Of a stretch of 42,831 nucleotides of DNA, positions 17,974-25,399 are shown one piece after another. Where the stretch lies: assembly GCA_009784945.1 (NCBI GenBank), contig WQXH01000015.1, forward strand, positions 1 to 42,831. Reading direction: 5' to 3'. Under the pieces are notes generated by a model. That model searched no databases, was not told the origin of the DNA, and saw nothing but the letters and a program-made list of their open reading frames with translations. A program made the translations under genes and the position numbers. Within the stretch, counting starts at the first letter, position 1; the number at the start of each line of letters is the position of its first letter. The DNA comes from Coriobacteriia bacterium (GTDB taxonomy: Bacteria > Actinomycetota > Coriobacteriia > Coriobacteriales > UBA8131).

Positions 17974-19826
17974 GGCGGGAGCTTGGCAAACACATCTCCA
18001 ACTGGCGGCTGGTCATAATTGGGATGGTCTTTATATTTTCATCGGTGGTAGCAATGCCTATCGGCCTGGCATTAGCAGCCAACGAAGACGATGGCGCAAG
18101 CACCATCTCAGCTGAGATGCGAAGATACCATGAGCTTGAGCTGCCCTTTTATGGGGATGGCTGCGGTAGTGGCGAGACAGCAGGTGGCACCACTTGCAGC
18201 AGCAATAGCGACATCGAAAATGCAAAAAATGCCGACAAGTCTTTCTTTCTTGGCAGCCCTAGTGAGTTGTCTGCGGCGTGGAGTGATACAGATGAAGCAT
18301 CCATGCAAAGGCTGCTCGATAACTATGGTGATCTTGCTGTTCGTCTAGGCAATAAGTACGATGTGCCCTATGTAGCCATATTGGTGCAAATGCGCTACGA
18401 AGACCCCGAATCGAGATGTGGCGCCAATAACTTTTGGGGCAATGGCTGCCCTCCTGGAACTCACGATGGTGAAGCTAGCATTAAAGCTGCAAATCTAGGT
18501 GAAGGCTTTAATGAGTATGGAAAAACGCTCACTAACGGCTATCATGATCAGGCTATAGGCATCAAAGACCCGAAAGAGTATCTCGAAAAAATCGGGCCGA
18601 CTTGGGTGCAGGGCGATGTTAACGACGCAGGCTATCACTTAATTAACGAAATGAAGAAATCTGTTGATGCCTTGGCGGCCTATATAGAAAAGATAGATTG
18701 GTGCAAGAGTCTGGGCGGCGGCGGTGATTCTGCATCGGGAAGCAACAGCGGAGGCGGCGGCTCAGTGTCTCTGCCAGAAGAAACTATTGCCAAATTAGAG
18801 GCCAGTGACATCAAGGGCAAAGCCAATAGCAACAAAGCTGCATACGAGGCTGGGGCTAATGACGCTGGAATACCGTGGCAGGCAATGGCGGCTGTTCACT
18901 GGCGCGAAGCGAGCATGGATCCTAATCGGTCTATTGCCAATGGCGAGGCCTTAGGTAGAGGCACTAGCATTGATGGCCAGGCGATAGGACAGACACTGTC
19001 AGAAGATGCAGTCATTGCCGCCAACAAATTAGTTAGCATAGCAAAGAGTGTTTATGATGTAGATATTACCTCGCCCTCTGCCTCTTCGGACGATTTTGCC
19101 TGGGCATTTTTGGCCTATAACCGAGGCTATATGTACCAAGACGTTGGAGAGCCCTTTAATAAATCACCTTATGTGATGAATTACTATGACTTAGATCACT
19201 GGGATATGAAATGGATAGAGGCTGATTCGTCTTACCGAGGCAGCCGCTTAAATAACATTGCTGGCAGTGTGAATGTGCAACTAGGCGCTCTGACCGTTTT
19301 TGAGTATCTTGGTGGGGTGAGCGGCGGCGGTAGTGGTGATGATTGCGAGGTTGTGGGCGCTAGTGGTGACCTACCCACAGAAGAAGAGCTCAGGCGAGCG
19401 CTCGATAATGCGGATAGCCTCACTGATGGCTCGGCAATCAATTCTGGAAACAGCACTCCTCAGACCGTCAAGGTTGCCAAGGTGCTCTGGCATTTCTTTA
19501 AAGACGACTTCTCGGTATTGAGTACGTATGAAGGTAGCGGCACTTCTTGCCACGTTGGCTCTAGCAGAGGCATGGGCAGAGGAATAGACCTCATGATTAG
19601 CGATTACCACAATCCAGTGGTTCGCAAACGGATAGAGGCGATTGCTGAGTGGATTAGCGACAACAAGGCAATGCTTACGGTAGTGGGCGTCATCTACTAC
19701 GACAAAATTTGGTATGGAGCCGCAGGAACGCCGTATAGCAGCTGGAACGCATATCACAACCTGAGCAATGATACTCAAGCGCACAGAGATCATATTCACA
19801 TATCAGTAGACGGGTGCAATGGATAG
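17970..19826 (+). CDS. Secreted multi-domain cell-wall hydrolase
   Basis: Protein of 618 residues. The N-terminus has a basic region and a hydrophobic helix (LVIIGMVFIFSSVVAMPIGLALA), so it is exported. Domain one (about 110-250) has NKYDVPYVAILVQMRYEDPESRCGANNFWGNGCP, resembling glucosaminidase/lysozyme-like folds. After a Gly/Ser linker, domain two (about 275-430) has IPWQAMAAVHWREASMDPN, as in lytic transglycosylases. After a second linker, the last 130 residues end in HRDHIHIS and include GRGIDLMIS and VVGVIYYDKIWY, as in the ARB_07466-like C-terminal domain of actinobacterial proteins. It would cut the glycan backbone and so complement the M23 peptidase. ATG 17970 overlaps the upstream stop. 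Which domain is enzymatically active is not decided here. Confidence 0.75.
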   Translation: MRRELGKHISNWRLVIIGMVFIFSSVVAMPIGLALAANEDDGASTISAEMRRYHELELPFYGDGCGSGETAGGTTCSSNSDIENAKNADKSFFLGSPSELSAAWSDTDEASMQRLLDNYGDLAVRLGNKYDVPYVAILVQMRYEDPESRCGANNFWGNGCPPGTHDGEASIKAANLGEGFNEYGKTLTNGYHDQAIGIKDPKEYLEKIGPTWVQGDVNDAGYHLINEMKKSVDALAAYIEKIDWCKSLGGGGDSASGSNSGGGGSVSLPEETIAKLEASDIKGKANSNKAAYEAGANDAGIPWQAMAAVHWREASMDPNRSIANGEALGRGTSIDGQAIGQTLSEDAVIAANKLVSIAKSVYDVDITSPSASSDDFAWAFLAYNRGYMYQDVGEPFNKSPYVMNYYDLDHWDMKWIEADSSYRGSRLNNIAGSVNVQLGALTVFEYLGGVSGGGSGDDCEVVGASGDLPTEEELRRALDNADSLTDGSAINSGNSTPQTVKVAKVLWHFFKDDFSVLSTYEGSGTSCHVGSSRGMGRGIDLMISDYHNPVVRKRIEAIAEWISDNKAMLTVVGVIYYDKIWYGAAGTPYSSWNAYHNLSNDTQAHRDHIHISVDGCNG

Positions 19827-19836
19827 GAGGGGTCGT

Positions 19837-20766
19837 ATGGCAAACAAGAATAGTAATCAACTGAGATACAACAAACGTGCTGTTGTTTTCGTAGCAACAC
19901 TAGCCGCTGTTGTTATTGCCATCATTCTCTTTACTGTTATATCCTCGCTCACTCCAGAAGCAAAAATGAAGAGGGCAATCTCTGGCGAGATTGGACGAAG
20001 CGACTTTAGCATCGGCGAGGTTGTTATCCAAGATCAAGATTGGCTATTGGTGAGAACTTCGTCGGAGGATGCATACCTAAACATTGCCTACTCTGCGCTG
20101 AAAAAGAGTGGAGGGAGTTATGAATTGGTTTTAGGGCCAATCATAGACACCCAGGGCATGACTGCTGAGGACTTCTTTTTGCTTGGAATGCCTGACTCCT
20201 TCATTAAGTACTTCTTTGGCGATGGTACACATTTTGAGTTTAATGAGTTAAGGGAGCGTCACAACCCTGGATGGATTAGCGCCGTTGAGGCAGCTATTGA
20301 GCTTTATGCTAGGAAAGAAGGGGTTAAACCTTGGAGAGTAAGCCTGGTAAAAGATAGTTATGGCTTTGACAATAGGTCTGATGATACACTCACCCCCTAT
20401 AGCAGGACATCATCTTTCAAGGTGGCCTTTGATGAGAATAAAACTAAACTGAGTGTAAAAACAACTGAAGATCTCAAAATGTCAATCAAACTATTTGATG
20501 AATCTGGAAGAGAGGTTTTTTCTGCTGGAGGCTTTAATCATTTTGATAGGTTTTTGCCACTAAGGGCCAATTTGCCAGAGGGCTATGCTGCGGTTAATCC
20601 AACAGGGATGATGACCCTTGTTGATGAGAACACGCCTGATTTGACCCGCACAAACCTGCCGCCTCTAAAAGCTGGCGATGTGGTGAGTCTGCATTACGCC
20701 TGCCCCAAAACCAATCTCAACCCAGAAGACATTTGCAGGGTGTATAGATACGACTATTACTATTGA
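19837..20766 (+). CDS. Hypothetical single-pass membrane protein
   Basis: Protein of 309 residues, last gene of the module. One membrane helix (about 13-38, AVVFVATLAAVVIAIILFTVISSL) is followed by an extracellular region of about 270 residues. That region has a DWLLVRTSSEDAYLNIAYSAL segment and a C-terminal beta-rich part ending in Tyr-rich YRYDYYY. TAGGAGG at 19824-19830 fits ATG 19837, so the ATG at 19819 is not used here. The first coding bases follow closely on the hydrolase stop. Two terminators follow directly. The function is unknown; surface exposure is likely. Confidence 0.65.
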   Translation: MANKNSNQLRYNKRAVVFVATLAAVVIAIILFTVISSLTPEAKMKRAISGEIGRSDFSIGEVVIQDQDWLLVRTSSEDAYLNIAYSALKKSGGSYELVLGPIIDTQGMTAEDFFLLGMPDSFIKYFFGDGTHFEFNELRERHNPGWISAVEAAIELYARKEGVKPWRVSLVKDSYGFDNRSDDTLTPYSRTSSFKVAFDENKTKLSVKTTEDLKMSIKLFDESGREVFSAGGFNHFDRFLPLRANLPEGYAAVNPTGMMTLVDENTPDLTRTNLPPLKAGDVVSLHYACPKTNLNPEDICRVYRYDYYY

Positions 20767-20776
20767 CCCAAATAAG

Positions 20777-20819
20777 GAAGCCCCAGAGGCAGGCACATCC
20801 TGTGCCGTTCGGGGGCTTT
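20777..20819 (+). terminator. Intrinsic terminator 1 of the module
   Basis: AAGCCCC (20778-20784) pairs with GGGGGCTT (20811-20818), with an inner GGCAC/GTGCC stem. It lies 11 nt after the last module gene. Confidence 0.75.
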
Positions 20820-20825
20820 AGATAA

Positions 20826-20866
20826 GAAACCCCGGAGGAGGTGACTAACGCACCTTTCGGGGGTTT
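20826..20866 (+). terminator. Intrinsic terminator 2 of the module
   Basis: GAAACCCC (20826-20833) pairs with GGGGTTTC near 20860-20866, with an inner AGGTG/CACCT stem. It has the same architecture as the terminator just upstream, so transcription of the module is stopped twice. Confidence 0.75.
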
Positions 20867-20926
20867 CATTGATGCAAATATAGCAAGAAGAGCGCGCAAC
20901 GTCAATCGCGATATGTTCAGTTCGTT

Positions 20927-20969
20927 GTAAAGACATCGCATTGACAATATCTTTACACTCTGCTAATCT
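20927..20969 (+). promoter_or_regulatory. Promoter and likely operator of TA pair
   Basis: TTGACA (20941-20946), 17-nt spacer, and an extended -10 (TGC then TAATCT, 20964-20969). The inverted repeat GTAAAGA (20927-20933) and TCTTTAC (20950-20956) brackets the -35 box. A repressor bound there would block polymerase, as expected for antitoxin autoregulation. Confidence 0.6.
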
Positions 20970-20993
20970 GCTTGCAGAAAGGAAGTGATTTCT

Positions 20994-21269
20994 ATGGCAA
21001 GTTCATCTCTCGTAAACTTTCGTATGGATAGCGATCTCAAGGCAGACATGGAAGAGACCTGTCGCGATTTAGGAATGAATATGACTACCGCGTTTACCAT
21101 CTTCGCAAAGAAAATGAGCAGAGAAAAACGAATACCCTTTGAGGTGTCTGTTGATCCTTTTTACAGTGAGAGCAACAGAGAGGCGCTTGCTAAATCCATG
21201 CGCCAACTAGACGAAGGCAATCTTGTTGTTAAGACCCTTGATGAGCTCGAAGCGCTGGCCAATGAGTAA
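20994..21269 (+). CDS. relB: RelB/DinJ-family antitoxin
   Basis: Antitoxin of 91 residues. The N-terminal ribbon-helix-helix (SSLVNFRMDSDLKADMEETCRDLGMNMTTAFTIFAKKM) is the RelB/DinJ DNA-binding domain. The C-terminal helix region (SNREALAKSMRQLDEG, TLDELEALANE) should cover the toxin's active site. AAAGGA lies upstream of ATG 20994. The gene overlaps the toxin gene by 8 nt. RelB-type antitoxins are regularly paired with YoeB toxins in Gram-positive bacteria. Confidence 0.88.
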   Translation: MASSSLVNFRMDSDLKADMEETCRDLGMNMTTAFTIFAKKMSREKRIPFEVSVDPFYSESNREALAKSMRQLDEGNLVVKTLDELEALANE

Positions 21270-21528
21270 GCTGGCCTTTTCGGAAAACGCCTGGGGCGAG
21301 TACTTGTATTGGCAGCAACAAGACAAGAAGACGCTTAAGCGGATTAACGCGTTGCTTAAAGATATTGTGCGCAATGGTTACCAGTGCATTGGCAAGCCAG
21401 AGCAGCTCCAAGGCGACCTTTCTGGATGGTGGAGTGTGCGTATTGACGAGAAGAATCGCTTGGTTTTCAAGATTAAGGATAACTCCATAGAGATACTCCA
21501 GTGCAAGGGTCACTACGACGACAAGTAG
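21262..21528 (+). CDS. yoeB: YoeB/Txe-family toxin
   Basis: Ribosome-dependent mRNA interferase of 88 residues. Diagnostic features are the start KLAFSENAWGEYLYWQQQDKK, the block GKPEQLQGDLSGWWSVRIDEKNRLVF, and the end CKGHYDDK. The glutamate, arginine and C-terminal histidine-tyrosine of the YoeB active site all appear present, so it should be functional. ATG 21262 lies inside the antitoxin gene, implying coupled translation. The pair sits on the right border of the secretion module, mirroring brnTA on the left, and would select for retention of the region. Confidence 0.9.
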   Translation: MSKLAFSENAWGEYLYWQQQDKKTLKRINALLKDIVRNGYQCIGKPEQLQGDLSGWWSVRIDEKNRLVFKIKDNSIEILQCKGHYDDK

Positions 21529-21572
21529 CAGCTGGCTTTGGCTCTACCACTGCCAAGCTGTAGGAGCTGCAC

Positions 21573-21598
21573 GAGTTTCAAAAGGAGAGTTTCAAAAG
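21573..21598 (+). repeat. Short direct repeat
   Basis: Two copies of GAGTTTCAAAAG (21573-21584 and 21587-21598), 14 nt apart, lie between yoeB and the NYN gene. The function is unknown; it may be a binding site or a scar. Confidence 0.5.
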
Positions 21599-21631
21599 CC
21601 CCTCTTTCTAAATAGAAATATTATGTATTTG

Positions 21632-21640
21632 TGTTACAAT
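21632..21640 (+). promoter_or_regulatory. Extended -10 promoter, leaderless
   Basis: TGT followed by TACAAT (21635-21640), then 7 nt to ATG 21648. No Shine-Dalgarno sequence is present and the -35 is weak, as is usual for extended -10 promoters. Confidence 0.6.
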
Positions 21641-21647
21641 CGTATTT

Positions 21648-22178
21648 ATGAATCAAGCCTTTATTGATGGACAAAACCTCTACATGAACACCAAGTCGCA
21701 TGGTTGGAAAGTTAACCTCGTGCGATTTAGGGTGTATCTGCGAGAGAAGTATGCTGTTGATGTAGCCTATTATTTCTTGGGTGCAGTCGATGACGAGCAC
21801 CAGGAGCTCTATGAAAGTATTCAAAGGGCAGGCTTTATACTAGCTTTTCGCGAGCATAACAGAAATATGATTGGAAAAAAGAAAGGCAATGTTGACACCG
21901 ATATTGTTTTTACGGTAATGGAGAAGGTAGCCGAGGGCGAAGAATTTGATAAAGTGGTCTTAGTTTCTGGTGATGGCGACTACATAAAAATGGTCAAATA
22001 TCTTGTTAAGAAAGATAGGCTGGAAAAGGTTCTTGCTCCAAACCGTAAATCTATGTCCTCGCTATATAAGCCGCTAACTCCGAAATACGTGGACTTTCTC
22101 GATAGCCCAGACATCAAGCGTAAAATTGTCTTATCGGAATCAGCGTATTCAGACACGAAAAAAGCGGGTTCTTCTTAG
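21648..22178 (+). CDS. NYN-domain (LabA/DUF88-like) protein
   Basis: Protein of 176 residues with the PIN-like NYN fold. FIDGQNLY at residues 5-12 supplies the first acidic residue. GNVDTDIVFTVME and VLVSGDGDYIKMVKYL supply the remaining conserved aspartates that would hold a metal ion. NYN proteins are (predicted) ribonucleases in RNA processing, and DUF88 proteins are frequent in island and CPR genomes. The start follows a -10 box by 7 nt, so the mRNA is probably leaderless like several genes in the preceding module. It may belong with that module. The substrate cannot be inferred. Confidence 0.85.
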   Translation: MNQAFIDGQNLYMNTKSHGWKVNLVRFRVYLREKYAVDVAYYFLGAVDDEHQELYESIQRAGFILAFREHNRNMIGKKKGNVDTDIVFTVMEKVAEGEEFDKVVLVSGDGDYIKMVKYLVKKDRLEKVLAPNRKSMSSLYKPLTPKYVDFLDSPDIKRKIVLSESAYSDTKKAGSS

Positions 22179-22277
22179 GTATCTCTCCGTTCGAATCGCC
22201 CGCGTCGGTATACCTCTATTTAAGCAAGGTGAGCCACAAAAGTCAATAGTTTTTGCGCGCGTTTTTGCCCTTTTTGC

Positions 22278-23219
22278 CTACCACTGCCAGGCAATGCCTG
22301 AAAACATGCCTCCGTAAAGATCGGTGAAGGTTGTTTGGGCACTGTTGTGTTTTTCCAGGGGTAGGAGTTGTTGTTTGGTGGGTGTGCCTGGGCGCTCGAA
22401 AAAGGTCAGGTGGTTGTACTGCCAGATAATCTCTGGAACTTGCCCAATGAAAAACACCTCAAACCTTGCCTTGAGCGTTGGTTCATGAAACGCCCTGGTT
22501 TCTTCGAGCAAGATTAGGCTCGATGGATCTGCTAATTTTTCATCGGGGGACATGTTAAAGGTTAAGGTGGTAGCCTCTCCGCGCATGAGTGGTTTGTCAT
22601 AGTAGAAGCGATGGCGAAGCCCGCCACTACTTGGCTCTGTCTTTACTTTTGCAGTAGTCGAGGTGACTGTCGCTGGAATAGAACTGCTTATCTCTAGCCA
22701 CCCCACATCATCAACCAAAGAGATGAGCTTGTAGGTCTCCTTGGTTTCTTGCCAGAGCTTGTCTTTGACCAAGGTCTTTACCTCAACGTATTCTTGAATG
22801 GTAGCGTTATGGGGCATGACGTTTGCACTAAAAGGCAGAGGTGCCATGGTGTAGCGCGCGCTCAAAAGTTGTATGGCAAGCTCTCTGAGTGCTGCATTTT
22901 CGTGTTTGGCTATGGCGTCGGTTTTGAGACCAACTCGCTTTCCGTAAGAAATGCGGCGCTCAGATAGTTTTGGCAGGGCTGCTGTCTCATTAGTCAGGGC
23001 ATAGACTGCTATGAGCAAACTAGCAGCTTGTTTGTCTGGCAGCGAGTTAATTGCAGACACAAAGCGCACCTTGAGGTCAGTGAAATCTTGACTAGCCCCA
23101 CCAAGAACTGCCAAAAGCGTAGAGGCATTACGCAGGCGCGCGGCAACAAATCCCCTGTCTTTTCTCAGATACATGAGGTCTGTTATCAAATCTTCGTATA
23201 TGCCACTGTTTTTGTTCAT
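22278..23219 (-). CDS. Hypothetical protein, minus strand
   Basis: Protein of about 313 residues, not recognised. The N-terminal 140 residues are helical (IYEDLITDLMYLRKDRGFVAARLRNASTLLAVLGG, ASLLIAVYALTNET). The C-terminal half is beta-rich and may be an immunoglobulin-like or ligand-binding domain (TTAKVKTEPSSGGLRHRFYYDK, TTLTFNMSPDEKL). There is no signal peptide. It is the only minus-strand gene in the interior of the island, running against its neighbours, and so may be an independent cargo gene. ATG 23219 was chosen because the protein-like sequence begins there. An in-frame ATG at 23264 is possible, and neither has a clear ribosome site. Confidence 0.6.
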   Translation of the reverse strand: MNKNSGIYEDLITDLMYLRKDRGFVAARLRNASTLLAVLGGASQDFTDLKVRFVSAINSLPDKQAASLLIAVYALTNETAALPKLSERRISYGKRVGLKTDAIAKHENAALRELAIQLLSARYTMAPLPFSANVMPHNATIQEYVEVKTLVKDKLWQETKETYKLISLVDDVGWLEISSSIPATVTSTTAKVKTEPSSGGLRHRFYYDKPLMRGEATTLTFNMSPDEKLADPSSLILLEETRAFHEPTLKARFEVFFIGQVPEIIWQYNHLTFFERPGTPTKQQLLPLEKHNSAQTTFTDLYGGMFSGIAWQW

Positions 23220-23351
23220 GCATCCAAGTTTAATCCAACTTTGCCACAAAGAGACCTGAGCCATTCATACTGGCTGGCAAACGTGCTTGTTTATATTCGT
23301 ATGCCTTTGCTTCTTACCACTGAGGCAAAGGTAAAAGAAAAGGAGAATTTC

Positions 23352-23657
23352 ATGGCAAAGACAACAGATTTAAGCCCCTCCCTTTTTGGGGGTGCCGCCA
23401 GAGAGTATACGGAGCTGACTGGCTTGAAAAAATGGGAGGCACGCCAGCAATGCGGCCAGATAGTCAAAGCCACTATGGCTGCCACCTTACACGAACAAGG
23501 CAGAGGACTCCTAACCTCTACCGCACTGGAAAACGTTGGAGCACTCTCAGCGCTTGAAGCGCACCTCACCCAAATAGCCCCTCAAGGTGCAGAGCGCTAC
23601 CGCCATATTGTGGATGCCTATGCTCTTGGCGCTGCCCAAAAGATAGCGAGGTGGTAG
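23352..23657 (+). CDS. Hypothetical 101-residue protein
   Basis: Small Ala-rich, mostly helical soluble protein (LTGLKKWEARQQCGQIVKATMAATLHEQG, LSALEAHLTQIAPQGAERYRHIVDAYALGAAQKI). It starts at ATG 23352 after AGGAG. It overlaps or abuts the next gene and so opens a small two-gene unit on the plus strand. The function is unknown. Confidence 0.65.
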   Translation: MAKTTDLSPSLFGGAAREYTELTGLKKWEARQQCGQIVKATMAATLHEQGRGLLTSTALENVGALSALEAHLTQIAPQGAERYRHIVDAYALGAAQKIARW

Positions 23658-23659
23658 AG

Positions 23660-23992
23660 GTGAGCTTATGCGACATAATCACTACTGCTCTCATTGCGCT
23701 CGGCGTTCTTTTCTTCGTTGCTTGCCTCACCTTAACTTGGGTGGACTCAGCATTGGAGTCTCGCCGCCGTAGGCAAAAAGAGCGCAAAGAGCGTTTGCGC
23801 CAAGAAGAAGAGAGGCTTGCTTGCAATGCGGGATTGCTGGGCTCTTTTTTTGAGCTTCATGCAGACAGTATGCAAGCGCGCCAAGCACTGATTCGTGAGT
23901 CCTTTATTGCGTCTCAGGCAAACACAGCTCAGCAATCTCCCAATAAAACTATGGAGTTTGAGGTGCTGCCTTGCGAGCCAAAATGGCGTTAA
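23660..23992 (+). CDS. Small membrane protein with charged tail
   Basis: About 110 residues. One N-terminal membrane helix (ITTALIALGVLFFVACLTLTWV) is followed by a strongly charged helical stretch (SRRRRQKERKERLRQEEERL) and a less ordered end. The GTG at 23660 has GAGG 8 nt upstream; GTG 23651 in the same frame is an alternative that overlaps the previous stop. It is probably an accessory membrane protein of the conjugation block, but this is only position-based. Confidence 0.6.
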   Translation: MSLCDIITTALIALGVLFFVACLTLTWVDSALESRRRRQKERKERLRQEEERLACNAGLLGSFFELHADSMQARQALIRESFIASQANTAQQSPNKTMEFEVLPCEPKWR

Positions 23993-24012
23993 AGAGTGTA
24001 TTTGAGGGCTTC

Positions 24013-24041
24013 TTGACAGACCTACTTGTTCATTTTACAAC
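24013..24041 (+). promoter_or_regulatory. Promoter of the conjugation operon
   Basis: TTGACA (24013-24018), 17-nt spacer, TACAAC (24036-24041). The leader to ATG 24234 would be about 190 nt. It contains a perfect 7-bp hairpin, AAGGCCA (24181-24187) with TGGCCTT (24211-24217), ending just before the GAAAGGA ribosome site, so it could modulate translation. Confidence 0.55.
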
Positions 24042-24233
24042 AGCGTTTTTTGTAGCCACAAAACTGAGTCTTTGCCCTTACGCACCTCTGTAAGCTGCTT
24101 GCACACACCTGTCTCATCGCTTGGATAAGCACGTGCCCCAACCATTTCAAAAACAAGCGTTATGCGTTGCAATAGATAGCAAGGCCAACGCAAGCAGAGC
24201 AAAGAATAACTGGCCTTGAAGAAAGGACACGCA

Positions 24234-24866
24234 ATGCCAACAACAACTATCACGAAGTACAAAACCATTATGGCTGACCCGCCTTGGGAGACAGAACAAC
24301 ACGGAGCTCGGCGAGGAGCAGTGCACCACTATAAGCTTATGAGCGTAGACGAGATTAAGGCCATGCCCGTAAGTGAGCTGAGTGCAGACGATGCTCACTG
24401 CTGGCTCTGGGTCACAAATGCCTCGCTTCGCTATGGCTATGAGGTGCTTGAAGCCTGGGGCTTTACACCAAGAAGCCTGCTTACCTGGATAAAGCCACGC
24501 ATTGGCCTTGGTCAGTATTTGAGAAATAGCACCGAACACCTCATGTTTGGCACAAAGGGAAGCGCTCCGCTTAACTACAAAGGGCAGCCCACGTGGATGT
24601 TTGCACCTTTGCAAGAACACAGCCACAAACCAGAAGAGCAGTTTGCCGTCATTGAGCGTATCTCAAATGCGCCTTACCTTGAGCTCTTTGCCAGGCGGCC
24701 TCGCCAGGGCTGGGACATCTGGGGTAACGAAGTAGCCTCTGATATAGAGCTGGCAAGATACCCTGTGCCGCGCTACTCAACAAAGTATGGGCGCTACATG
24801 CAAAGGCAGGCAGCGCTGGGAGATCTTAGCCGCAGCCTGAGTAACACCAAGACGGAGGCGATATGA
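24234..24866 (+). CDS. MT-A70 family adenine methyltransferase
   Basis: Protein of 210 residues of the MT-A70 family, which transfers a methyl group from S-adenosylmethionine to adenine N6. The catalytic DPPW is at residues 15-18 (MADPPWETE), followed by LLTWIKPRIGLGQYLRNSTEHLMFGTKG and LELFARRPRQGWDIWGNEV, all standard for the family. No restriction endonuclease is near, so it is probably a solitary methyltransferase that protects the transferred DNA from host restriction. GAAAGGA lies ahead of ATG 24234. Its end carries overlapping start codons for the next frame (ATGAATGAG). Confidence 0.9.
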   Translation: MPTTTITKYKTIMADPPWETEQHGARRGAVHHYKLMSVDEIKAMPVSELSADDAHCWLWVTNASLRYGYEVLEAWGFTPRSLLTWIKPRIGLGQYLRNSTEHLMFGTKGSAPLNYKGQPTWMFAPLQEHSHKPEEQFAVIERISNAPYLELFARRPRQGWDIWGNEVASDIELARYPVPRYSTKYGRYMQRQAALGDLSRSLSNTKTEAI

Positions 24867-25049
24867 ATGAGCGAAAGACCTCTATTGAAACGAGTGCTCA
24901 CGGCAGTGCTCATGATTTCTGCAAGTGTGTGGCTTGTCAGCTGGAGCTTGAGCCAACTCGCACAAATCTGGTGGATGCTACTGCTTGTAGCAGTGCTGGC
25001 AGCTTTGGGGCTTTTAGGGTATCGCCTGTGGCAAAACAGGCGTTGGTAG
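24867..25049 (+). CDS. Small two-helix membrane protein
   Basis: Protein of 60 residues with two likely membrane helices (VLTAVLMISASVWLVSWSL and WWMLLLVAVLAALGLLGYRLW) and basic ends (RPLLKR, RLWQNRRW). It begins immediately after the methyltransferase stop, implying translational coupling. The alternative frame opening at 24863 is also open to 25399 but gives a low-complexity sequence in the overlap, so this frame is preferred here. It may anchor or modulate the coupling protein encoded downstream. Confidence 0.65.
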   Translation: MSERPLLKRVLTAVLMISASVWLVSWSLSQLAQIWWMLLLVAVLAALGLLGYRLWQNRRW

Positions 25050-25072
25050 AAATGGCAAGAAAGGCAATTATC

Positions 25073-25399
25073 ATGGACAATGCGCAAAACAACAACTCAA
25101 GTGAGACTCCCATACAAAAGTCACGTGGCACAGCCCAACCACAAAAAGACGCCGCAAATGGCAACCGTACAAAGGCTGCCAAGATGGGACGCCCTGCTTC
25201 GAGCAGTACTGTGTACTTAGTGCCTCAGTTTAGAGACCCCCTAGATATTGAGCTTTTGGGCAAGGCGCTCATTTCCATTGCTATGAAGCTGCCGCCACCT
25301 GAAGAGGGCGCAGGCGAGCGCTCTGATGGTCGAGAGCTAGGCGGCAAGGAGCTTAGCAGCCAGCAGCCAGCAGGAGCAAAAGATGCCTTGGAAGACTGA
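25073..25399 (+). CDS. Hypothetical protein upstream of virD4
   Basis: Protein of 108 residues, hydrophilic, with a disordered Asn/Gln/Ala-rich start and a short conserved-looking core (STVYLVPQFRDPLDIELLGKALISIAMKLPPP), then an acidic, Gly-rich tail. AGAAAGG lies 8 nt before ATG 25073; an in-frame ATG at 25052 lacks a ribosome site. It overlaps the start of the coupling-protein gene by 17 nt, so the two are probably co-translated. The function is not known. Confidence 0.6.
   Translation: MDNAQNNNSSETPIQKSRGTAQPQKDAANGNRTKAAKMGRPASSSTVYLVPQFRDPLDIELLGKALISIAMKLPPPEEGAGERSDGRELGGKELSSQQPAGAKDALED

Noticed and set aside
22180-22215. tRNA-like T-arm GTTCGAATC after the NYN gene
   Set aside because: No matching stem, D arm or anticodon arm can be drawn around it.
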